Assembly (NCBI GenBank): GCA_922989275.2
Contig: OV277872.1
Span: 27,172,119-27,236,118 of the forward strand
DNA length: 64,000 nt
Direction: 5' to 3'
Source of the DNA: Gari tellinella
Lineage: Eukaryota; Mollusca; Bivalvia; Cardiida; Psammobiidae
Every line of letters starts with the position of its first letter. Position 1 is the stretch's first letter. The notes under the pieces were generated by a model. That model saw only the letters and a list, made by a program, of their open reading frames with translations. It was not told the origin of the DNA and ran no database searches. Shown piece after piece: positions 35,501 to 47,500 of this stretch. A program made the translations under genes and the position numbers.

Positions 35501-38500
35501 TAAAACGATTCCAAAGCCAGGGTTGATAAGCTCGGTGTAATAAAATAAATATTAGATGCCAGTTTGCGTGACATTCAAATTGTCAACCCTCGAAAACAAG
35601 AATGTCACCCTCGGCTACGCCTCGGGGTGACATGCTGTTTCTCGGGTTGACAATTTGAATGTCACGCAAACTGCCATCTAATATTTATATAATATATAAT
35701 TGAGCTGTGCAATGAGAAACCCTGTCTTATTGCAGTGCAAACAGTGTAGACAAGTGCCAGTAGCTGCTGACATTGATCTACACTGTTTGACAACCACATG
35801 CATCTAGAGCATTTTATGTAGCTGTATAAGCCTGTATTATATACGGTATTTGGGAGTGTAGACCAAACTCAGATACAGAGCCTGGTATGACAAAGGCGCT
35901 TGGTCTGTGCAATATTGCAATGCAATACGACAGGTTTTGTCATAGCACGGTTCTTATAGAATGTATTCACTTGTTTATGTTGTTATACATACTGATAAAA
36001 TGAAATAAACTTTAAAACTAAACTTGGAAACTTGTAATACTTTACAAAACAATTTCACTCGGAAAGGAGAAAATGCATTACACAGTTCAATAAAGCATCT
36101 CTATTACGAACACTAAAACAAAGACTTATTGATTGAATAAGGAACATGTAACAGCTTAAAGCAAGGTTACTGTAAAACAGAAAGCTCCTTTAGGAGCTTT
36201 CTGTTTTACTGTAATCTTGCTTTGAGCAGTCACCTGTCTCAAACACCTAATAATTAACACCATGTTTGTGGTCGTAATAGAGAGGTTTTACTGTAATTTA
36301 AAGATTTACAGCGCTCCCTCTCTACAACGACATCCAATGGGAGACAAAATATATGTTCGTTGTTCGAAGGGAGTCGTTGTAGAGAGGGAACTTGACTTAT
36401 ATTTGCAAAAAGCTTGAATCCAGATCAAACGCGGCGTAACGCGGCGTCTGATCTTGATTCAAGCTGTTTGCCACTCGTCAATATGGGTTTTTTTCTGTCA
36501 AAATGTCTAATATGTAAATGTGAGAAAAACAGCAGACCACAATTTTAAGTAGACTATATTGCAGCCGTAAACAGATCATACATGATTAAAAAGTTTTGGG
36601 AACTGCGGTTATAGCCGTTGTAAGGAGGGAACCGTTGTTCGGAGGGCCGTTGTAGGGAGGGAGTACTGTACTTGTATAGAAATGTCTACCGCAACAGTAG
36701 CCTAGGGGCTATGGGGTCCGCCTCGGAAGCGGGAGGTCGAAGGTTCGGATCCAGGATCCGGATACGGGATACGGGGTTGGAACTGATGTGGCCTGTTGGT
36801 GAGCCACCAGCTACTTAAACGAATGGTTACCGTAGGTCCGTCTCTAGCAGGCGCTCGGCAATAAGAGAAGGGATTCGGGAGGTACAATGTACTATGTGCC
36901 CAAAACGATAGGTGTCTCATCAGTCAAAACTGGCTGGCCCTTTCCATAGGGGCGACACTATAATAAACAAAGCCTTTACCTGTATATATTGGTTGTCGTC
37001 ATTTGTGTCTGTCATCCATGGGAAGGCAATGGGGTTTAGTCGACCGCATCCTGGCCCCAAACCAAAAGCATAAGAAGAAGCTGTGATATCATTATCATCA
37101 GCTATGCCTTTGATGCCTGTCACCAAAGCATCCGCTATTTCACACGCTGGTCAACATAAAGAATAAACATAATCAGAGCTCCAGAAAAGAGGAAGTATAC
37201 TGAACAAATACAAACTTTCTCCTTTATACCATCACCAAATACTATGGTGTAACTACTCATAAGCATCGTCGCGAAGAGACAATTCTAATGAGTAGTCACA
37301 CCATAGAGTTTAATGCATACATAAATATATTAGTTTTTGAAATACTCTCCTTATCTGGAGTCCTTATTATTTACTAGGGTATAGATTCCACAAATTAAAT
37401 GGCACATCATACATGTATATAACATAGTTGGTGTATTGGGAAAACAACGCTATTCTTTCCCGCTTAACCTGTTCATGGTCAACTTAAGCGTGAGGTTTTT
37501 ATCCCTTCACCGCCATATTAACCCCCGTCTTGAATATTGTTGTCTGCAATATCGTTTCAAATTTAGAGTTAATGCAGTATAACTGACGTATAGTGCGTCA
37601 TAATGCGCATTTGCAAACAATTTGATCCTGATCAGACACCGCGTAACGCGGCGTCTGATCAGGATCAAAATTATTTGCCACTTTATGTCCTGAATGAGCT
37701 TTCTGTTTTACTATTACCTTGTTTTAAGAAGTCACCTGTCTTAAACACGTGAGACGCTCACGGGGCTTAGGTCGATGTCATTGTTTTATCTATACTACCG
37801 GAAGTATCAATAATAGCAGATGGACCCAAGAAGGTACGTACATATGGTGATTCCTTTGTAACTCTCTGTTAATTCTCAAACATAAGTATATTTGTATAGC
37901 ATTAATCAGAAAAGGAACAGTTTGCCTTTATTTAATTAGTTTGTTATGGTGTATACACAAACGAACACCGCAGATTTCCAAAAGAGACGATGTTGATTCT
38001 GTTCTTTTGGCGCATTCTACTCTAAGCAAACATTGCCTTCCAAAAGTTATAAAAGGCGGGTGCTCTGTAGTTTTGATTCAGTTTGTATCAAGCTCCCGAA
38101 GGGTTAACTTCGGATCTAACAGTAGGCAATAAATAAGCCTTTAATAATATTCTGTACTTTGTTATCTTAGTAGCGTTTGGGTAGAGCGAACAGTTGACTA
38201 GTTCAATCTCAGTAGTCTCTATCCCAGGCGTGAACAGTAGCTCATGCAGATATTATTCCAACGCCGAACGTATTGCTGATGCTGGTGCATTCTGGCTTAT
38301 AGTAGTTCGAAGCCAGGGGTCTCATCTATACGCCGAGCTGAGAGATATAGCTGAGCAACAGTTGATGCTGGCTGGTCGAGCCAGGTGTCTCGGGTATAGG
38401 CTGAGCTTACAAACTCTATTATAACATACAGCTGATGTTGTCTGGCTGGTCAAAGCCAGAAGGCTCGTCGATACGCCGAGCTGTTGATAGTTTGGAATAA

Positions 38501-41500
38501 CTAGCCCATCCACTACATATAGTTTGAGAGTTGATTCTAATTAGTTGATCATACTTGATTATTGTCCATCCAATCATTTTTTAGTCTCTTTGAACGCTTA
38601 GTAGGTTTTCATCCACAATAACTGTCGTCCTGGGGCTCGTTTTACTAAACTACTTACGCAATTTTTTTGCGTAAGTCAAAATCGTTTAACTCTTATTTTT
38701 CGATCATAAACGTTTGCAAACAGCAAATAGCCAGATCAGAGTAGGCGCTAAAAGCGCGTCCTCTGATCTGGCTATTTGCTGTTTGTAGCAAGTGATAATA
38801 AAAAATATAAATTTAAATTTAAAATTTTGACTTACGCAAATAATTTGCGTAAGTTGTTTAGTAAAACGGGCTCAGGTGCCCATCATACAAAACATCGTAC
38901 GACAAAAACGGTCGTAAGTCAGATTCTTAATGTTTCAATCATTATTGATTTCTCCTTCTAATCCTGTCTTAGGACATCTCTTTGGACTCGTCTTTTAAAG
39001 ATTTCTCAATTATTATTTAATTCTCCGTCTTATCCTGTGTTGTGACTTTCTTTGAAATCGTCTTGAAAAGACGATACTAAAGAGATGTCGAAAGACAGGA
39101 TTAGACTGAGAAATAAGAAATTAAATGTTTTTTAAAGTTTTAACTTACAACCATTTTTGTCGTACAGCGTTCCCTCTCTACAACGACACCAATGGGAGAC
39201 AAGCATTGTGTGCGTTGTTCAGAGGGAGTCGTTATAGGGAGGGAACTTTGACTACACTTGCAAACAGCTTGAATCAAGATCAGACGCCGGCTGTTTGTCA
39301 CTCGTTGTTTTTCTGTCAAAATATCAATTATGTAACTTTAGAAAAAACAGCAGACAACAATTTTAAGCAGACGATATTGCAGAAGTAAAAGCGTTAGACA
39401 TAACTGTCTTGTTTAGGGAACTGTGACAAACGTCGTTATAAGGAGGGAGTAGTTGTTTGGAGGGGCCGTTGTAGGGAGGGAACGCTGTGCAACGTTTCGT
39501 AGGACGAGCCCCTGCACAGTTCTAAAACAAGGGTTTTCTTATATTTCTTTTCAAAAAGGTTTCAGAGTTTAAGAAATTGAATCCAGGCGAAACGCCGAGT
39601 TTTTCAGCTTCTCTTGATCAAAATGTGTGTGAATGTAATGGATATTTCTCCGTTAGCATACGAATAGGCCAGTAGCGTGTTCAGTTGCCACTGTTTGCTG
39701 TAAAGGTTAGCAGTTTGTGCCCCGTGTGCAGCGTGCAGAGTACAGTAGAAAAAAACGTATTCTTTCCAAATAAACGCGTTTACGCTTAAACTATTATTTC
39801 CATTGCAAACAGTTTGGAGCTAGATCAGACTCCAAACTGTTTGCACTCAGATTAAAACTGGTAGTCAGACTTGTCAAAAAGTTGTCATTTTCTACATTTC
39901 AATGCAATGCATTTGCGTTTAAACGGAAGAATAAAGTTTTCTCCACTGTATTTCAGACCGGCAGCCAACTCGCAATCGATGGCCAACGACGGCCATCGAT
40001 TTCTTTGCTGAACTCATGGTTGCTCTCGATTGTACAGAAATAAACTGAGCCTTGTATAACCAGTGATATTTAGAATTGCTTATAGTTCCGAGTTTGCTTT
40101 AGACCGAATATCTTGGGGTCCGGTTAAGAGAGAATGCCAGTATTTAGAGGTTCCGGTTTAGAGGGGTTTCACTGTAATTTATTTTGTGCACTTTACATAA
40201 AGAAAATGTCGATAAGCTTCAGTGTCAGTCTTTGTAGTACAGCGGGTGGCCAGCAATCCAAAGTCTCAGGCTTCGAGTCGTAATCAATTCCAAACTTTTT
40301 GACAACGTATTTTCACGATTTTATTGGACTTTCAGTCATGAATAACGCAGCGGGCAAGTGATACGTTGTTTTAGTCTTCGTTGGTAAGAATTAGTGTCTG
40401 CTATATCTATTAACGTTATGGGTTTTTGACTGTCAAGTAAACAAAATCGGAATGTACAGTGATCCCTCTCTACAACGATATCCAATGGGAGACAAATATT
40501 GTGTGTGTTGTTCGGAGGGAATTGTTATAGGGAAGGAAATTTGCTTACATTTGCAAACAGCTTGAATGCAGATCAGACGCCGCGTAACACGACGTCTGAT
40601 CTGGACTCAAGCTGTTTATCACTCGTCATAATGTTTTTATCTGTCACAATGTCCATTATGTAAGAAAAACAGCAGACAACAATTTTAAGCAGACGATACT
40701 GCAGCAGTGAAAGCGTTAGACATAATATTCTCGCTTTTCAGGGGTGCTAGACCACATTTTGTTACTATAAATAGCCGTACGGCAAACCTTGTCTGGCACT
40801 GTATTCTTCCGCCCAATTGGGTTAAATGCAAGGGAAAGGGAGGTAACTCTTACAGAAATACCATGAAACTTAAAATGGACCACAAGCTATATTCACAAAG
40901 AGAATTGAAATCGAGAATGTTACAGTAGACTCTACGCTTGTCTGTGGCTTTCGACAATTCAATGATATCCCATGTTTAGGGTGTATCCAACTCATAAGCG
41001 ATTTTTTCAAAATATCAAACTTTTTTTCTATCGTTGTTTTTTTGGAAGAGCTATTTATGATGAATGAAAAAATGGAAAAAAACATATATGGTGGTGTCCT
41101 TTTTTTTTTAGCTACAGCGATTTGAAAAAGGTATGTCAAATTTGGACTTTTTCTCTCAAATGTTACCCATTCAGAGTACAAGCTTATGTAAAATCTATTT
41201 CAAAACAAAACAAACATGGTAATTTGGGTTTTCATTATTTATTTTATGTCTATGGTGGTATTTTCACATATAAAAACCAAATTTAGACAAAGCAGGCACT
41301 AGGTTTGAACAATATGGATCCTTGAATATCAAAAATATGCTTTTTATAGGGCATTATTTTATTAGATATTTTATTTTATGAAAATAAAGTAAAAAAGTTT
41401 GAAAATGAAGTAGTTCTAGAATTAAACTTTTTCTTATATTCTAACAAATGAAAGCCAATGCTAAGGCAGTTCAAAATATGAAAAGAAATTGAAAGGTAAG

Positions 41501-44500
41501 TGTTGAAAATTTTGAGTTATTAAAGTAAAAAGAGTTATCTCCCCTTACAAAATTTACAAAAAAGTACCATATCCATGATATTTAGAGCTTTATAAATTTA
41601 ACATTTGGTGCCTGTTTTTTCTTCAATTAGTTTTTGTATGAAGAAATACTACCATAGATAGGAAATAAATAACACAAAACCAAATTATCGTATTTGTTAT
41701 CATTTAAAATGGATTTTATTGAAGCGGGCTGTTTGAAAAGGACAACATAAGAGAAAGTAGGTGGGGGTAAATTTTACATGGCCATGGAGCCAACTGTTGT
41801 TCACCAAAATGTACACTTTTTCTATTTGTTCATTCATCTTAAATAGCTCTTCAATACAAAACCATCATAAAGTGTTTTCATATACTTTGAAAATTTCTTT
41901 AAGTCATGACATTGATACACCCTTAAACAGTGATTTATGTTGTTGTTGTTGATTGTTTCACATAATCGAGCATACGCGTAAGGTCACGTTCTTAAGTGAA
42001 GGCATTGACGTCGGTTGTTGTTATGGCTTGAAAGTAGAACGTATATAAAGGAAGAAATGTTTGTTTATGACGTTTACTATACAAAATCGCTTGGATTCAA
42101 TAAAAAACGTTTGAATTTCTGAGTAGTGATCTAAAGTGGGACATGTTTTCTTCTTAAAACGTGTGGACAAATAAATGTCAAAGTCAAGCTAGAATGGCGC
42201 GACCTTTAAATAGCTGTGTGTTGCTATTGGATATGGAATGTGTGATACGGGAAAAAAGTAGGTATTTACAATTCCTTTAATTTACTCGTTTTAATGGGAA
42301 TTTTAAGCGAGAAAAATAATCAAGCACGGCTTTTGGTAAAGACGGGGGTTCTATACCCTCGGTTGGTCTGTTCCTGTCGGAAACTCGCTAAAGCTCGTTT
42401 CCGACTGGGAACAGACCAACCTCGGGTATAGAATCCCCCGTCTTTACCAAAAAGCCGTGCTTAATTCTATTAGTCTCTGTAACAGTGAAAGGCGTTGTTG
42501 TAAGGAGGGAGTCGCTGTTTGGAGGGCCGTTGTAGCGAGGGAGCACTGTATAATATTTTATCGAGTTCGAAAGTCACACACAGAAACTTATCAACTTTTT
42601 CTTTACAATCAGTACCAAGAGATATCTGACTTTCAGCCGTATGTCGTGTCACGTGCCAACTACTGAGGTGTACTATTTATAGCAGCAATTTTACTTTCAG
42701 TTTGTTACGGTTTTAATCCATTACCCTATAAGTACGCATTTTATGCCTTTGAATTATTCCTCTACTGAAGAAAATAGTTCCATTTTATACTGTCACAAAT
42801 AAAAATCATTAGAAATATTTTCTATATTCTAGCAAATAATAGCTAAAGGCGCATTCTGCTTTACCTTCAGCCTGCTTTAAGTGGTCACATATCTTCAAAA
42901 CTAGAAACAGGCTATGGAGTAATGGGTTAAATCACATGTCTTAGGGGTTTATGTCTGTTGTTCCACATTCAAATGAACGATTTTATCCATAATACTTTAA
43001 ACTCTTGGTTTGCAACAGAACATGTATAGTGGTCGTATTAAATCTCCCCAATACCGTACACATGAGCATTAAAATCTGCACATTTAATGTAAAAGGTTTA
43101 CATGACCCATCCAAAAGACAACAGCTATTTCATTGGTTAAAACTAAACAAATACTCTATATGCCTACTACAAGAATTACATTGTGAGGAATTATCTTATG
43201 ATAAATGGAAAAAAGACTGGGGGGATGAATTATTTTTAAGCGGTAATAGTACAAATAGTACGGGGGTGGGCATCCTTATCAATTCTAATTTTACATATAC
43301 AGTACAAGAATATAACAACATTATAGATGGAAGAATGCAGTCATTAAAAATAAATATGAATGAAAAGGATTATGTACTTTTAAATGTTTATGCACCAAAT
43401 AATACAACAGAACAAATGACATTTCTTAGAAAAATCGAAGACTTTATTATTTCAAATGATAGTGACACGTTAATTATAGGCGGAGATTTTAATACAGTTA
43501 TAGATACAGATAAAGATAAAAAGAACGGAAATCCTAACAGTAACAAAAAAAATAGGGACAAACTAAATAATATAATACAAAATAACGATGTAAATGATAT
43601 GTGGAGAATTTTAAATCCAGAAACAGAACAATATACATGGCACTCCAACAATAAACCAACAATATTTTGTAGACTAGATTTTTTTCTTGTTTCAAACAAT
43701 ATAGTGAATTCAGTAACACAATGTAAAATTACAACTGGGTTACGATCAGATCATTCGTTAGTATATTTGAATGTAAAATTGGGTAACCAACCAAGGGGGC
43801 CAGGGTTTTTTAAATTGAATAATAGTGTTATTCTTGAAAAAGACTATCAGGATAGGATAAAACGGTCAATTCAAGATATTGCAGATATTAATAAAGAGGC
43901 AAACCCTAATACGTTGTGGGAATTAATCAAAGGAACTATAAGAAATGAAACCATTTTGTACACTTCAAGGAAAAAAAAGAAAACAGTAAAAATAGAAATG
44001 CAACTGAAAAATGACATTGATGATTTAGAAAGAGAACTATCACATAATCAAGATAATGAAACCCTATTAAATAAACTTAAAGAAAAAAAATCGGAATTAG
44101 ATGACATTATAAAAGAATATACTAAAGGAATTTTACTTAGAGCAAAAGCAGAATGGATTGAAGGAGCAGAAAAAAATACAAAGTATTTTAGCAATTTAGA
44201 AAAGAAAAGATCTGAAAATAAAATCATAAAACGATTAGTTAATAATTCTGGAGAAGTAACTGAATCTGCGGACATTTTAGAAGAAACTAAGTTATTTTAT
44301 AAGAAATTGTATAGTAAAGATATTGAATTGCAGAACGATGATATATTTTCAAATAAACCATGTGAAACTGTTTTAAACGAAATAGAAAAAAATTCATGTG
44401 AAGGTTTGATTACTGAAACAGAATGTTCTAACGCTTTAAAAGAAATGAATAATGGCAAAAGCTCAGGTTCGGATGGAATAACAGTTGAATTTTATAAAAT

Positions 44501-47500
44501 ATTCTGGAATACAATCAAATCATATTACATTAATTCTATTAACTACTCTTATCAAAATAATAATTTAACAACTATGCAAAAACAAGGTATAATTACCCTT
44601 CTGCCAAAATAAGACAAAAATTTAACATCATTAGGTAATTGGAGGCCAATAAGTTTACTTAATACTGACTACAAAATGGCCACAAAAACATTAGCAAATA
44701 GAATGAAAAAGGTTTTACATAATGTAATCAACAATAATCAAACAGGATTTTTAAAAGGAAGATATATTGGAAAGAACATAAGAACAATTTTTGAAGTAAT
44801 AGAGTATCTAAATGATGAAGACAAACCAGGGCTTATATTTTTCGCAGATTTTGAAAAAGCATTTGATAGTATAGATCATAACTTTATGTTTGAAACTCTG
44901 GCACATTTTAACTTTGGCGACTCTTTTATAAACTGGATTAGACTGTTCTACCATGATACGCAAAGTTGTGTTGTTAATAATGGATATATGTCAGAATTTT
45001 TCGACATAAAAAGAGGGTAAGACAGGGATACCCACTATCACCATACTTATTTATACTGGCTATAGAAGTTCTATATATGTCTGTAAAAGCTGATAATAAT
45101 ATAAAAGGCATAACGATTTATAACAGAGAAATGAAATATACAGCGTTTGCAGATGATGCAACCTTTATGATAGATGGATGGGTCATTTAAAACTTTTGCA
45201 GCCCTAATAAAACAACTTAATACTTTTAGTAAAATATCTGGGCTTAAATTAAACAATAACAAATCTGTTATTTTAAGATCAGGTTCACTAAAAAACTCAA
45301 CTGAAACTTTTGATACAAAATGTGAATTTACATGGACATCAGAAGGATCCAATACATTAGGAATTGTTTTTTCCAACAACAGAAGCAAATATCACGAGTT
45401 AAACTTAATACCAAAAATACAGGAATTTTCAAATTGCTTAAAAAATTGGAAGAAACATAACTTATCAATTATTGGTAAAATAACTGTGATTAAAACCTTT
45501 GCTCTTCCAAAACTAATATACCCGCTAACAGTTTTAGAAAGTCCAACATCAGAGCTAATTAAAGTTATAAATTCATATATTTATGATTATTTATGGGATG
45601 GCAAACCAGACAAAATAAACCGAAAAACAATCATACAAAATTACGAAGACGGAGGACTTAAAATGATAGACTTCAACATATTTACAAAAGCAATCAAAGC
45701 CGGGTGGGTGAAGAGATTAACAAATAATGAAAATGATGGCGATTGGAAACACATTTATATCAACAAATTAGCCAAAGTGGGTGGGAAATTGATATTTGAA
45801 TGTAATATAAACGAAAAAGACACTACAAAACCGCAATACAACTCCTTACCAAATTTTTTGAAAGATATAATACAAGCTTGGTCAAATATAAATTTCGACA
45901 GTAAACCAGAACAAATGAAAAAACAGATACTATGGAATAACTCATTTATAAAAAAAAACAGTAATAACACCTTATTTTATAATGAATGGTACTCAAAAGA
46001 TATCAAATGCATAGAAAACATTTTTGATAATAGATACAAGTCATTCTACACCTTCCAGGCTCTAAAAACAAAATACTCTCTTCAAACCTCAGATTTCCTA
46101 AAATATTACACTTTATTAGAAAGCATACCGAAACTATGGAAACAAAAGCTCAAAACAGACAACATAACTGATAATGAAATACAGGGAAATTTAATACAAC
46201 AATTCCAAAAGTCCAACAGTAATAATAAATTTCTGTACAATAAAATGATAAAGGAAATACAAAATAAAAACATAATAAAACCTAATATTAAATGGGAAGA
46301 GGAAAACACACATATCAACTGGAAAAGTGTGCACAGCGTACCATTCAAAGCCGTAATTGATACAAAAATACGAGCTTTTCAATATAAATATATAATGCGA
46401 ATTATACCAAACAATAAATTCCTGTACAAATGCAAACTAGAAAATTCAAGCTTGTGTGACTTCTGTGCCATGCACATAGAATCAAATAAACACCTTTTCT
46501 GGGAGTGTCAACATTCAAGAGCACTGTGGACTAACCTAGAGGTATACCTAAACGATAAACAATTAAATATAAAATTAAACTACATGCTAATATCATTTGG
46601 ATATACCGATTGGAGTAGTTTCTCAACTTTATTAAACACCATACTGATTTACGCAAAATATTTCATTTATAAAAATAAATATGCAAAAACAATTCCTTTA
46701 TTCCAAAATTTTATAAAATATCTGAAACATGTTGAAAACATAGAGCGAATGATTGCAACAGCAAAAAATAAAGTAGAACAACACATCGGAAAATGGGACA
46801 AAATACAATTGAACCTTTAATATTAACAAAACGACTGCAAACTAAGGAGTGAAACTTTATTCTATTCCCAAACTTTCTGCCATTCTCTCTCTCGCGACTC
46901 TTCTTTTCTGACTATATATAAATTATTCCTTGTTGTACATAAACAGAAAGAAAATAATTAATTTAGAACTAATAGGTACTATATAGAAATGTGTCATTTT
47001 GTTATTTGTATTTGTTTTGTATATGTATATCGAGAAATAAAATATTTAATAAAAAAATAATAATAATAATACTTTAAACAATATTATTAACCTTGGTTTT
47101 GTTTTAGATATCTTAAAGACAGTCTGCTTACAATATTTGTGGCAATTAAATGTAAAACAACATATGATTTGCAGAATAAGCATATGAACAAAAAATAGAA
47201 TAAGCAATGAGTAAATCCTTTTTGTTCACAGAATTTATCATTTAAAAACAAACAATTTAACCATTTCACTCTCAATGACGTCATAAAGCGCGTTTGCAAA
47301 CAGTTTGGGTCCTGATCAGACACCGCGTTACGCGGTGTCTGATCAGGACCCAAACGTTTTGACACTCGTTTCGAAATTTCATAATACCTATCTAACTTTG
47401 TAACGATATTGCAGACAATACTATTGAAGCAGAAGACACTATGGCGGAGAAGAAAAAACTTTCGACAAATTTGATCATGAACGGATTAAAAGAAAAGTTT

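Noticed and set aside
36700..36760. tRNA gene in the SINE head
   Set aside because: Boxes are present but acceptor pairing is poor and the sequence runs into a SINE body.
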